From assembly GCA_029561345.1 (NCBI GenBank), contig JAKQJC010000028.1:1-64000 (forward strand): 64,000 nucleotides of DNA, given 5' to 3'. Source of the stretch: Chloroflexota bacterium. Lineage in GTDB: Bacteria > Chloroflexota > Anaerolineae > Anaerolineales > Anaerolineaceae. Made by a program: the position numbers and the translations under genes. Each line of letters starts with the position of its first letter. Within the stretch, counting starts at the first letter, position 1. Shown here one piece after another: positions 50,816-59,808 of this stretch. The notes under the pieces were generated by a model. That model made no database searches. It was not told the DNA's origin and worked only from the letters and a program-made list of their open reading frames with translations.

Positions 50816-53070
50816 TGGCTTCCTTAAAATCCCTGATCCAAAAATCCATCATCCTGCTGGTTGTGTTTGTGACCGCCTGCAGCGGCATGCCCATCCAGCC
50901 CACAGCTACCCTTACCCCGCAGCCAGAGCCAACCCTCACGCCCACCTTGCGCAACCCGGTGGTGAATGTAACCCGCGTGCCCGATCCGCAGACGGCCGCG
51001 ACCGATTTCCTGACCGCCTGGAAAAACGAAGATTATGCCGCCATGTACGGCATGCTGACCCGCCTGAGCCAGGATGCCATCACGGCTGAGGATTTTGAAA
51101 AAAACTACCGCGACACGGCGATCAAGATGACCCTGCAGAGCATTGAGCCGCAGATTCTTTCCGCGCAGACGCATCCGGCCAGCGCTGAAGTGGTGTACCG
51201 GATCAGGTACAATATGTCGCTGCTGGCGCCGCTGGAACGAGATATGACCATGCGCCTGACCTTTGATGCGGGTGTATGGAAGGTGCAGTGGGAACGTGCG
51301 CTGATTTTGCCTGAACTGCAGGGCGAGAACCGCCTGGCAATGGAATACAGCATTCCGGCGCGCGCCAACATCTACGACCGCAACGGCAATGCCATTGTGG
51401 CCCAAACCGATGCGGTGGCGCTGGGCCTGGTTCCTGGTGAAATTGTGGACAGCCAGGAAGACCTGCTGCTGCGCAAGCTTTCAGAACTGACCGGCAAAAA
51501 CCCCGATTCGATTAAGCGCCTGTATAAGTATGCCCTGCCCGACTGGTATATTGCGGTGGGTGAATGCTCTCTGGAGGCGTTGAACGCCGATTACGACACC
51601 ATCGCCAACCTGGGCGGCATTCGCATTTCCCCCTTTCGGGCGCGCTATTATTTTGACGGCGGCATTGCTCCGCAAACGGTCGGCTATGTGTTGGGTATTT
51701 CGCCTGAAAAGCTGGAAGAATTCCAGCGCAAGGGTTACACGGGAGATGAACGCGTGGGCGCCGACGGCCTGGAAGCCTGGGGCGAGCAGTACCTGGCTGG
51801 CACCCACGGGGCCGCTCTGTATGTCAAAGACGCCCAGGGACAGATCATCACCCGTCTGGCCAAATCGGAACCATCCCCGGCGCGCTCCATCACCACCACC
51901 CTTGACCGCGATTTACAGCTCAAACTGCAGAAATCATACGGCGGTTACAACGGCGCGGCCATTGTGATGGAAAAAGACACCGGGCGCATTCTGGCCATCG
52001 TTTCATGGCCGGGTTTTGACCCCAACCTGTTCGAGCCTTCCAACCTGAACAGCCAGCTGTTGCAGCAGGTGATGTCGGATCCTGACCAGCCGCTTTACAA
52101 CCGCGCCACCCAGGGCGTGTATCCGCTGGGTTCGGTGTTTAAGGTGATCACTTTCTCTGCCGCCCTTGCCAGCACCCTGTTTTTGCCGGAAGATCAGTAT
52201 GAATGCGGCTATACGTTCACAGACCTGGGGGTGACGCTGTATGACTGGACGTATGAAAAGAAACTGCCGGCTTCGGGCGTTCTGACGCTTCCTGAAGGGT
52301 TGATGCGTTCCTGCAACCCCTGGTTCTGGCATATCGGCCTTTCGCTTTACCAGGCCGGCCGGCCCAATGCCATTGCAGAAATGGCGCGGGCTTTTGGCCT
52401 CAACCAGGTGACCGGTATTGAGGTGCCGGAACAGTCCGGTTCAATCATCAACCCGGCCAATGAAGTGGATGCCACCCAGATGGCTATTGGCCAGGGCACG
52501 GTGATGGTGACGCCGCTTCAGGTGGTGCGCTTCATGGCAGCGGTGGGCAATGACGGCACGCTGCTCCGCCCGCAGCTGATTGAGAAAATTGAATCGAGCG
52601 ACCCCAACCAGGCCTACACTTTCAAGCCTGAAATTCAGGGCACTTTGCCGCTTTCAACCGAAACGTTGATGATCCTGCAGGATGCCATGATCAGCGTGGT
52701 TCAGAACCGGCGCGGCACCGCCAATTTCATTCTAGGCGATATGCGCATTCCGATTGCCGGCAAGACCGGCACAGCCCAGAACGCCACAGGCAAGCCGCAT
52801 GCCTGGTTTGCCGGCTACACCTACGCCAACAACCCCAAAAAGCCCGATATTGCCGTGGTGGTGATGCTGGAAAATGCCGGCGAGGGCTCTGAAATGGCCG
52901 CGCCTATTTTCCGGCGCATTGTCTCGCTGTATTTCTCCAATAATGTGGATGCCGGCGGCACCCTGCCCTGGGAATCCATCCCCTACGTGGTCAAGAGCCC
53001 CACTCCCAGCGTGACGGACACACCGGAACCGGTGATTGAAGAGACCCCAACGGAGACGCCGGCGCCGTGA
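50815..53070 (+). CDS. Class B penicillin-binding protein (PBP2a/MecA-like architecture)
   Basis: 751 residues. The N-terminus is lipoprotein-like (IILLVVFVTACSG, Cys about 20). An NTF2-like MecA_N domain (about 60-165), a PBP dimerisation domain (about 175-345) and a transpeptidase (about 360-710) follow. Active-site motifs are complete: YPLGSVFKVITF (SxxK), RSCNPWFW (SxN) and IAGKTGTAQN (KTG). It cross-links peptidoglycan outside the membrane. The Pro/Thr-rich tail is unusual. Finding peptidoglycan cross-linking machinery matters because cell-wall content varies across Chloroflexota. It is operonic with maf and rsgA. Confidence 0.94.
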   Translation: MASLKSLIQKSIILLVVFVTACSGMPIQPTATLTPQPEPTLTPTLRNPVVNVTRVPDPQTAATDFLTAWKNEDYAAMYGMLTRLSQDAITAEDFEKNYRDTAIKMTLQSIEPQILSAQTHPASAEVVYRIRYNMSLLAPLERDMTMRLTFDAGVWKVQWERALILPELQGENRLAMEYSIPARANIYDRNGNAIVAQTDAVALGLVPGEIVDSQEDLLLRKLSELTGKNPDSIKRLYKYALPDWYIAVGECSLEALNADYDTIANLGGIRISPFRARYYFDGGIAPQTVGYVLGISPEKLEEFQRKGYTGDERVGADGLEAWGEQYLAGTHGAALYVKDAQGQIITRLAKSEPSPARSITTTLDRDLQLKLQKSYGGYNGAAIVMEKDTGRILAIVSWPGFDPNLFEPSNLNSQLLQQVMSDPDQPLYNRATQGVYPLGSVFKVITFSAALASTLFLPEDQYECGYTFTDLGVTLYDWTYEKKLPASGVLTLPEGLMRSCNPWFWHIGLSLYQAGRPNAIAEMARAFGLNQVTGIEVPEQSGSIINPANEVDATQMAIGQGTVMVTPLQVVRFMAAVGNDGTLLRPQLIEKIESSDPNQAYTFKPEIQGTLPLSTETLMILQDAMISVVQNRRGTANFILGDMRIPIAGKTGTAQNATGKPHAWFAGYTYANNPKKPDIAVVVMLENAGEGSEMAAPIFRRIVSLYFSNNVDAGGTLPWESIPYVVKSPTPSVTDTPEPVIEETPTETPAP

Positions 53071-53990
53071 TGATGAGCGACATGCGGACCCTGGAAGGAT
53101 TGGTGGTGCGCTTGCAGGCGGGTTTCTTCACCGTGCAAACGGAAGAAGGCCTGGTGACCTGCCATGTCAGAGGAAGATTAAAAAAAGGCCCGCAGTGGGC
53201 GGACCTGGTTGCGGTGGGGGACCGGGTGACCATTTCGATACAGATGGACGGCAGCGGCGCGATTGAGGCGGTGACCCCGCGCCGCGCGGTGCTTTCGCGG
53301 ATGGCGGCGCTGCCGCGTGGGGAATACCAGCAGATCATGCTGGCCAACCCCGATCAGGCGGTGTTTATTTTTGCCTGTGCCAACCCGTCGCCGCACCTGC
53401 GCATGCTGGACCGTTTTCTGGTGATCGCCGAACAGCAGCATTTGCCGGCTTTTATTGTGGCCAATAAGGTGGATTTGCTGGGAAAGGAGCAGGCCGAAGC
53501 GATTTTTGGCCATTATCCCGCATTGGGTTACCCGGTGCTTTACACCTCAGCCCGCGCCGGCCTGGGGGTGGATGCCCTGCGGGAGCGTCTGCTGGGCAAA
53601 ATATCGGCCTTTTCCGGCCCTTCAGGCGTGGGAAAATCGAGCCTGTTGAACGCGGTGCAGCCGGGGCTTTCGCTGGCGGTGAGCCATGTGAGCGACGGGA
53701 CTATGAACAAGGGACGTCACACCACGGTGGTGCGTGAGATGTTTCCCCTGGAAGGGGGAGGCTATGTGGCGGATATGCCGGGGCTGCGCTCGCTGGCGCT
53801 GTGGGATACCCAGCCCGAAGAACTGGATGGCTATTTTCCGGAGCTGCGCGACCTGGTGATGAAATGCCGGTTTAATGACTGTACGCACCGCACTGAGCCG
53901 GGCTGCGCCGTGCGCGCGGCGGTGGATGCGGGCCAGGTACACCCTGAACGCTATGAATCCTATCTGCGCCTGCGCTATGGGGATGAATAA
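53070..53990 (+). CDS. rsgA: Ribosome small subunit GTPase RsgA
   Basis: 306 residues. An OB fold (about 5-75), a circularly permuted GTPase (G4 NKVD first, then G1 GPSGVGKSSLLNAV and G3 DMPG) and a C-terminal zinc site (CRFNDCTHRTEPGC) are all present. RsgA assists late 30S maturation. Start choice is uncertain: GTG 53067 and ATG 53070 or 53073 are adjacent, and the ATG at 53070 overlaps the PBP stop codon. No strong ribosome site is visible, so coupling is likely. Confidence 0.95.
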   Translation: MMSDMRTLEGLVVRLQAGFFTVQTEEGLVTCHVRGRLKKGPQWADLVAVGDRVTISIQMDGSGAIEAVTPRRAVLSRMAALPRGEYQQIMLANPDQAVFIFACANPSPHLRMLDRFLVIAEQQHLPAFIVANKVDLLGKEQAEAIFGHYPALGYPVLYTSARAGLGVDALRERLLGKISAFSGPSGVGKSSLLNAVQPGLSLAVSHVSDGTMNKGRHTTVVREMFPLEGGGYVADMPGLRSLALWDTQPEELDGYFPELRDLVMKCRFNDCTHRTEPGCAVRAAVDAGQVHPERYESYLRLRYGDE

Positions 53991-54325
53991 AAAATTTGTA
54001 ACTGCTTCGACAATGTCACATTAAGATTATTCATCGCCCACCCCCCGGCCCCTCCCGATTTTCGGGAGGGGGCGACTGTTAATTGTAGTTATTTGTCTCC
54101 CCGAAGGGGAGACAAATAACTACGGGCGGTTAATTTCCTGATTGAAAGCGATAAAAAATCTGGAATGCTGGAATTTGACATTGTCAAACTGCTCAGGCAG
54201 TGAAGAAAACAGATGAATCGCCTGCCGCTGCTTTTGGGAACTCAACCAACGGCGTTTGCCCAACTGGCTCAACCGTTACATTTTTTCTGAGCTATCCGTA
54301 CAGCCTGAATATCCAATCCTTTAGA
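53991..54325. other. Palindrome-rich intergenic region
   Basis: No gene seen in these 335 bases between convergent rsgA and the radical SAM gene. It holds a 10-bp hairpin (54049-54071), a perfect 18-bp-arm palindrome (54085-54123) and a 15-base palindrome TTTGACA-T-TGTCAAA (54174-54188). The surrounding DNA is AT-rich compared with neighbours. Confidence 0.7.
54085..54123. repeat. Perfect 18-bp inverted repeat, 3-base loop
   Basis: The 54085-54102 arm (GTAGTTATTTGTCTCCCC) is exactly complementary to 54106-54123, with loop GAA. Neither side has a T-tract, so it is not an ordinary terminator. It resembles a small palindromic interspersed element or a strong RNA hairpin. A second perfect stem (CCCCTCCCGA/TCGGGAGGGG) lies 13 bases to the left. 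Confidence 0.75.
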
Positions 54326-55396
54326 TCATTGCGATGACCAGACCCCCGCGATGGCTGTTCCACAGCAAGGGCAAAGCCCGCTGGCATCCAGCCGGCACTG
54401 CCGGATGCGGTAACCTGTCCGTTCCACCAGAAGGGCGCCGCAGGCCGGGCAGCGGGTATCTTCCAGCGAGCCAACCCGCCCCGGCAGGTTGCCCGCATAG
54501 ACATAACGCAGGCCGGCTTCCTGGCCAATTTCGGCGGCGCGCTGCAGGGTGGCAGCAGGCGTGGGCGGGGCGTCTTCCTGGTAAGCAGGGTGGTAGGCGG
54601 TGACATGCCAGGGAATATCTGGCGAAACCGAGGTCAGGAAACGCGCCGCCTGCCAGAGCTCGTCGCTGCTGTCGTTGAAGCCCGGCACCACCAGGGTGAC
54701 CACCTCCAGCCAGATGCCCAGTTCGCGGGCGAGCTGAATGGTGGCGAGAACGGCCTGCAGAGAGCCGCCCAGGCGGCGGTATGATTCAGCCTGCATGCAT
54801 TTCAGGTCCACTTTCAGGCCGTCCAGCAGGGGATGCAGGGTTTTCAGCGCCCTGGGTGAGGCATGCCCATTGGAGATCATCACCGTGCGCAAACCGGCTT
54901 CTCTGGCCGGGGCAAAGAGGGCCATGGCCCATTCGGCGGTGATGATGGGTTCATTGTAGGATGACGCCACCACGCGCGAGCCGGTGCGCCGGGCCACCTC
55001 CACCAGCTGCCGGGGGGGGAGGGCTTGAATGGAGCCGGCTGCCATGTCAGAAGCAGGGTCCCTCAAAACCTGCGAGGTGACCCAGTTCTGACAAAATTGG
55101 CAGTGGAAATTGCAGCCCAGCATGCCAAAGGTGAGGGCGGTGGCACCGGGGAGAAAATGAGAGAAGGGCTTTTTTTCGATGGGATCGGCGTTGAGGCCTG
55201 AGACATACCCCCAGGGCACGCGCAGTTCGCCATCCCGGTTGAAGCGCACCTTGCAAATGCCGCGCTGCCCGGGTTTAAGGCGGCAGGCGTGGGCGCAGGC
55301 CTGGCAGCGGACCACGCCTGCATCACCGGCAGGCTCAAAAAGCGTGCCAGGGGCGGTGTAGTCATCCAGAAAGTCGGCAAGGCTGCGGTAAGGCAA
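54326..55396 (-). CDS. amrS: AmmeMemoRadiSam-type radical SAM enzyme (AmrS-like)
   Basis: 356 residues. An N-terminal Cys-rich motif (CQACAHACRLKPGQRGICKVR) precedes the radical SAM cluster site CNFHCQFC (CxxxCxxC, about residues 93-100) within GMLGCNFHCQFCQNWVTSQ. The C-terminus carries two CxxC zinc-ribbon-like pairs (CPACGALL; CPCCGTAI). This matches the AmmeMemoRadiSam radical SAM enzyme; its partner proteins (AMMECR1, Memo-like) are not in the window. The reaction is unestablished. It begins 4 bases after surE, in the same operon. Confidence 0.9.
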   Translation of the reverse strand: MPYRSLADFLDDYTAPGTLFEPAGDAGVVRCQACAHACRLKPGQRGICKVRFNRDGELRVPWGYVSGLNADPIEKKPFSHFLPGATALTFGMLGCNFHCQFCQNWVTSQVLRDPASDMAAGSIQALPPRQLVEVARRTGSRVVASSYNEPIITAEWAMALFAPAREAGLRTVMISNGHASPRALKTLHPLLDGLKVDLKCMQAESYRRLGGSLQAVLATIQLARELGIWLEVVTLVVPGFNDSSDELWQAARFLTSVSPDIPWHVTAYHPAYQEDAPPTPAATLQRAAEIGQEAGLRYVYAGNLPGRVGSLEDTRCPACGALLVERTGYRIRQCRLDASGLCPCCGTAIAGVWSSQ

Positions 55397-55400
55397 GGCT

Positions 55401-56204
55401 TTACCTGTTGAAGCGGCTGGTCAGGTCATCCAGGTCCACGCGGGCAGTCATATCCACGCTGAGGGGAACCACGGCCACCTGGCGTTTGACCAGCAGGGTG
55501 TAGATATCGGTATCTTCAGGCAGGGTGCGGGGATCCAGCTCGATGTTGAAACCAATGCTGCCAGGTTCATTCCACGAGGCGCGCTGCGGTTTATAGAGCT
55601 TGTAATAAGGGCTGCGAGCCAGGCGTGCCCAATTCCAGGGGGTTTGGGCGGTGGCATTGTCGGGCACATCAATTTTAAGGATATCCACATCTGGCGGAAA
55701 CTGGCCTGAAAGCATCAGGCGGGCGAAATGGGCGGTGAACTGGCCGGCGCTTGAAAAATTGATATCCTGCGAGTGGGTGAAATAATGATCGGCAGGGGTT
55801 TGCAGAGACACAGCCAGGGCCGGAATGCCTGAGGCCGCCGCTTCAATGGCGGCGCCCACCGTGCCGGAAACGGTGACGCCGGTGCCCAGGTTTTCGCCGT
55901 AATTGATGCCCGAAACCACCAGGTCGGGGCGGCGGGGGAGGATATCCAGCAGGCCGAACTGCACGGTCTGAGCCGGAGAACCGCCGACCGCATAAACGGT
56001 CCATTCCTGGCCGTGCACGGTCAGCGAGCGCGGCTGGATGATGCCGTCAGAGTCAATGGGGTGCCCACGGCCGGCGCCGGAATATTGCACCCGCGGGGCA
56101 ACCACATGCACATAACCGACGGCTGAAAGCGCTTCGGCGGCGGCCCAAAGGCCGGGAGATTCGATACCATCATCATTGGTCAATAAAATTTGAGCTTTTT
56201 CCAT
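55401..56204 (-). CDS. surE: 5'/3'-nucleotidase SurE
   Basis: 267 residues. The metal-binding ILLTNDDGIESPGL motif at the N-terminus and VSGINYGENLGTGVTVSGTVGAA are the standard SurE active-site signatures. SurE dephosphorylates nucleoside 5'- and 3'-monophosphates and short polyphosphates and is linked to stationary-phase survival. The start MEKAQ is supported by family length; AGGA is close upstream. It is followed by the AmrS-like gene and preceded, 39 bases away, by the stop of the large GGDEF gene. Confidence 0.95.
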   Translation of the reverse strand: MEKAQILLTNDDGIESPGLWAAAEALSAVGYVHVVAPRVQYSGAGRGHPIDSDGIIQPRSLTVHGQEWTVYAVGGSPAQTVQFGLLDILPRRPDLVVSGINYGENLGTGVTVSGTVGAAIEAAASGIPALAVSLQTPADHYFTHSQDINFSSAGQFTAHFARLMLSGQFPPDVDILKIDVPDNATAQTPWNWARLARSPYYKLYKPQRASWNEPGSIGFNIELDPRTLPEDTDIYTLLVKRQVAVVPLSVDMTARVDLDDLTSRFNR

Positions 56205-56243
56205 GATCCTAACCTGATAATAGAGTTCCGGACGTTGGCGGAA

Positions 56244-59200
56244 TCAGGATCCCCGCGCTGCTCCGGATGTTTGTTCCCAGATTGAAACGCGATTTTTTCC
56301 CATCTGTTTGGATACATATAAGGCCTGGTCGGCATGTTTCAGCAGCTCATCCAGCGAACTGCAGCTTTCATCGAGGGCCGCCACGCCCAGGCTGAGAGAA
56401 ATGGTCACCGGGCCAACGCTGGTTTCAATGGCTTCGCTGGCCGAAAGACGCAGGCGTTCAGCCACGGCGCGCGCGGCGCGCAAATCGGCGCCAGGAAGGA
56501 TGGCGGTGAATTCCTCGCCGCCGTAGCGGCAGATGATATCATGGTTGCGCAGGCAGCGCTTAAGCCGCTCTGCGATGGTTTGCAGCACCTGATCTCCCGC
56601 CTGGTGCCCGTAAGTGTCGTTGACACGTTTAAAATGGTCCACATCCATCATCAAAGCCACCAGGCTGCTGTTTTGACTGCGCGCCATACCGAAATCTTGA
56701 AGGGCAATATCAAAAAAGTGGCGGCGGTTAAACAGGCCGGTCAGTGGATCCACAGTAGCCAGGTCCTGAACGCGTTTGAAAAGGCGGGCATTGGAGATGG
56801 CGGCGGCCACCTGGTTGGCAAAAGCCAGGGCCAGGGCAGCCTGCGCCGGGCCATAGACGCCAATTTCTTCGCTGTCGATGGTCAGAAAACCGATCACCTG
56901 TTCGCGGGCAATCAAGGGCACGCCCATCCATGAATGAATATAGAACGAATCGCCCCAGTTGCAAAAACGCGGGTCCTGTTGGGCATCGCGCAGGGTCACG
57001 GGGTACCGCGCTGCGCGGATGGTGCTCATCAGAGGGTCATCGGCGGAGATATCTGTGTTAAGGATCAATTCCTTGTTGGGCAGGCCGCGGCCCGCCACCA
57101 TGCGCAGGCTGCCGTTGATATCCAGGAACACGCAGGAGCTCTTATAAGGGACCACTTTTTCGAGGTTGATCAGAATCTTATCAAGCACTTCGTCCAGATC
57201 CAGGGCAGAACTGACATCGGCGATGGATTGGCGCAGCATTTCGGCTTCTTCGGCCCGCCGGCGGGTGTTATCCAGATGGCGGGCGTTTTGAATGGCGATG
57301 CCCACCTGGCGGCCAATGGAAACAGCCAGCGCCACCTGGCGGTCGGTGAAGCGCTTGCGGGTCTTGAAGTTTAAAATATGCAGAACCCCCAGACATTCAT
57401 CGCCGGTGGTAACCGGTGCGGTGAGCAGCGATTGCAGACCGGCTTCCACCAAATAGGCGGCGGCAAAGGGGTGAGTGGGGTACTCGTAAACCATGACGGG
57501 CTGGCCGCTGTGAACAACCTGCCAGCTCAGGCTCTGGTTTTGCGGCAGAGTTTTCAAAATCAGTCCTTCGGGCAGGTTATAGTTGTAATATTTGAAGACA
57601 TCACCAGAAGGTTCAATCAGGCCGATGGCGCTGGCGTTGCTGCCCAAAAGGCTGCTGGCAAGCCGGGTGACATTTTGCAGGATGGTGTTGAGATCGGTGG
57701 CCGAGGTGATGGTATGGGTCAGCTCGTTGAGCCTTTCCTGCTGCATCAAATCTGCGGCAGTGGCTTCATGGAGGCGGGCGTTTTGAATGGCCAGGGCCGC
57801 CTGTGCGGCGAACTGGGCCAGCAGGGTGGCGTGTTCTTCGGTATAAAAATCGACCTGATCCTTGTAGACAGAAAAAATGGCGGCCACTTCACCCTGAATG
57901 AGAATGGGAGCTCCCAGCCAGGCGCGGATGTAGTCAATGCCTTCAATTTTCACCCAACCCGGGTAATTTCGGGTATCGGGAACAATGAGGGGGACCTTTT
58001 TTTCACACAGGGTGCGCAGATTTAAGACCCGGTCCAAATTGGTGGGCAGCTTGAGCGCATGGCCGGCTTCTTTATATTCAGGCCTGACCGCATAGGAGAC
58101 GACTTTGATCTGCCGGTTTTCGACCAGAAGCAGGGCGCAGGAATCATTGGGGATAATTCGGTTGATCTGTTCGGTAAGGATATCATAAACGGTTTGCGGG
58201 TCGAGGGTGCTGCTGAGGCGGGTGTTGATATCCCGCAGGGCTTCTGCCAGCTGGCGCTGTTTGCGTTCCGCTTCATAAAGTTTACGCATGCGCTCTTCTT
58301 CATTTTTCGTTTCGGTAACATCGCGGGAAATGCCCGCCAGTTTATAGCCATGCTGGGTTTTGATGGTGAAAAGAATATCCTGCACATTGATGATGCTGCC
58401 ATCGGGCCGCATGATGGTGCCATCATTCATGCGGTTCAGGGCGTGGGATTGGCCTGTTTCCAGAATATTTTGCACGCGAATGTGCATTCTTTCTTTATAT
58501 TCCGGAGTGTGGAATTCCGGCAGGGTCAATTCCCACTGCACATCCCAAACCGGCCGGCCAATGACTTCATCGCGTTTGCGGCCGTAGATTTTTTCCTGTC
58601 CCTGGTTCCATTCGATAATATTGCCGTTTTCATCGGTCAGGAAAATACCGTCATGCGATTGTTCAACAATGCCTCTGAAGCGGATTTCGCTTTCTTCCAG
58701 AGCCAGACGAATTTCCTTGTGATGGGTGATATCGTGCAAAAAACCGATGACTGCAGTTGGCTGCCCCTGTTCATCCTGAATTGGCGAGATGCTCAATTCC
58801 ACAGTAAGGGGTTCACCGAGGGCGTTTTTGATATCCATTTCATAATTGCGAATTTCACCTTGGGCGGCGAGCTGCTCGCGGATTTGCGCGGCGGTTTCAT
58901 CAGGAATGGCGGAGAAGAAATTGGTGCCAATGACGCCGTGAATGGCGCCGGCTTTCAGCAGGTTGGCAGTTTGCTGGTTGCAAAAAAGAATATTGCCCTT
59001 TAAATCCGTGACGGCAATGGCATCTGGAGAGATTTCCAGCAGCCGGCGGTAGTGCGCCTCAGATGAGCGCAGCTCCTTTTCGGTGTCTTTAAGAATATCA
59101 GCCTGCGCCACGCTTTTGATGATCAGGTCGCGCAGGCGGCCGATGAACCCGCCGCAGAAGATGAGGATGAGCCATTCAATCCAATGGGATTGACTGAGAA

Positions 59201-59477
59201 GCGCGAAGGTGGGGGATTCGCCCGTCCACATCACCAGCAGGACCACCAATGGGCTGAACAAAAGAGGACTGAGGGCGCCGGGGATAAATCCAAAGAAAAT
59301 GGCAACCAGAATCACCGGCAGCAGCAGAGGCAGCAGGATGGGGGTTTGCAGAATGGGATAGAGGACAAAAAAGCCCAGGGTAAAAACCAGCAAGCCAGCC
59401 AGACATAATCCAAGCCGGTGCGGCAGGGAAAGTCTGGATAGACGCGAGATGATGAAAGCAGTGCGGTCTGATGACAT
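56244..59477 (-). CDS. Membrane diguanylate cyclase with PAS/GAF array
   Basis: 1077 residues from the ATG at 59477. Three to four N-terminal transmembrane helices (about 20-115, DUF4118-like spacing) precede PAS (140-260), PAS (265-400), three GAF domains (430-580, 590-740, 750-900) and GGDEF (905-1070). The GGDEF core is intact: DPLTGLFNRRHFF, MMDVDHFKRVNDTYGH, RYGGEEF, with I-site RNHD five residues before the loop. It should synthesise cyclic-di-GMP under feedback. A TTG at 59501 could add 8 residues but lies in the T-run of the tRNA terminator. No ribosome site was seen. Confidence 0.93.
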   Translation of the reverse strand: MSSDRTAFIISRLSRLSLPHRLGLCLAGLLVFTLGFFVLYPILQTPILLPLLLPVILVAIFFGFIPGALSPLLFSPLVVLLVMWTGESPTFALLSQSHWIEWLILIFCGGFIGRLRDLIIKSVAQADILKDTEKELRSSEAHYRRLLEISPDAIAVTDLKGNILFCNQQTANLLKAGAIHGVIGTNFFSAIPDETAAQIREQLAAQGEIRNYEMDIKNALGEPLTVELSISPIQDEQGQPTAVIGFLHDITHHKEIRLALEESEIRFRGIVEQSHDGIFLTDENGNIIEWNQGQEKIYGRKRDEVIGRPVWDVQWELTLPEFHTPEYKERMHIRVQNILETGQSHALNRMNDGTIMRPDGSIINVQDILFTIKTQHGYKLAGISRDVTETKNEEERMRKLYEAERKQRQLAEALRDINTRLSSTLDPQTVYDILTEQINRIIPNDSCALLLVENRQIKVVSYAVRPEYKEAGHALKLPTNLDRVLNLRTLCEKKVPLIVPDTRNYPGWVKIEGIDYIRAWLGAPILIQGEVAAIFSVYKDQVDFYTEEHATLLAQFAAQAALAIQNARLHEATAADLMQQERLNELTHTITSATDLNTILQNVTRLASSLLGSNASAIGLIEPSGDVFKYYNYNLPEGLILKTLPQNQSLSWQVVHSGQPVMVYEYPTHPFAAAYLVEAGLQSLLTAPVTTGDECLGVLHILNFKTRKRFTDRQVALAVSIGRQVGIAIQNARHLDNTRRRAEEAEMLRQSIADVSSALDLDEVLDKILINLEKVVPYKSSCVFLDINGSLRMVAGRGLPNKELILNTDISADDPLMSTIRAARYPVTLRDAQQDPRFCNWGDSFYIHSWMGVPLIAREQVIGFLTIDSEEIGVYGPAQAALALAFANQVAAAISNARLFKRVQDLATVDPLTGLFNRRHFFDIALQDFGMARSQNSSLVALMMDVDHFKRVNDTYGHQAGDQVLQTIAERLKRCLRNHDIICRYGGEEFTAILPGADLRAARAVAERLRLSASEAIETSVGPVTISLSLGVAALDESCSSLDELLKHADQALYVSKQMGKNRVSIWEQTSGAARGS

Positions 59478-59490
59478 GTGGTCAATTGGT

Positions 59491-59531
59491 AAAAAAAACA
59501 AAAAACCGCCAACCAGAATCCGGGTCAGCGG
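59491..59531 (-). terminator. Terminator of tRNA-Arg
   Basis: Leftward stem CCGCTGACC with GGTTGGCGG (two G-U pairs) followed by TTTTTTGTTTTTTTT, immediately after the tRNA. Confidence 0.85.
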
Positions 59532-59545
59532 CTGAAGATGAAGTG

Positions 59546-59619
59546 TGCCCCCGTGGTGACTCGAACACCAAACCTATTGCTCCGCAAGCAAGCGCTCTAT
59601 CCAATTGAGCTACGAGGGC
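59546..59619 (-). tRNA. tRNA-Arg (anticodon GCG)
   Basis: A 74-base cloverleaf. Acceptor GCCCTCG pairs with CGGGGGC (one G-U), the D-stem is GCTC/GAGC with A20 in the loop (an Arg identity base), and the T-arm TGGTG-TTCGAGT-CACCA is perfect. The anticodon stem CTTGC/GCAAT has four pairs and one C-U mismatch at 27-43. The anticodon loop TTGCGGA gives anticodon GCG, reading CGC/CGU. CCA is not encoded. The mismatch and the G34 are both unusual. Confidence 0.9.
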
Positions 59620-59633
59620 CTAACAACGAACGA

Positions 59634-59662
59634 ATTTTATCTTAAACATGCTCGCAGGTCAA
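59634..59662 (-). promoter_or_regulatory. tRNA-Arg promoter
   Basis: Leftward TTGACC (59662-59657), 17-base spacer, TAAAAT (59639-59634), 14 bases before the mature tRNA 5' end. Confidence 0.75.
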
Positions 59663-59733
59663 GAGATTCGCGCAATGAATTTTGCAGGCGTTTTTGGGGC
59701 AATCTGTCATGCCACTTTGGTATACATCGGGCA

Positions 59734-59763
59734 TTGTTGGCAGGGATGTGAAGCCCTTATAAT
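59734..59763 (+). promoter_or_regulatory. bioY promoter
   Basis: TTGTTG (59734-59739), 18-base spacer, TATAAT (59758-59763), about 45 bases before the bioY ATG. No BirA-type dyad was recognised. Confidence 0.55.
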
Positions 59764-59808
59764 ACCCATTGTCGGATTCTTACACTTCAATTATACAAGG
59801 AAATGAAA

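Noticed and set aside
54049-54123. CRISPR array or leader
   Set aside because: Palindromes are not repeated with regular spacers and no cas gene is present.
58059-59003. 314-codon rightward frame opposite the large GGDEF gene
   Set aside because: Phe/Ile-rich shadow; the leftward frame carries clear PAS/GAF domains.
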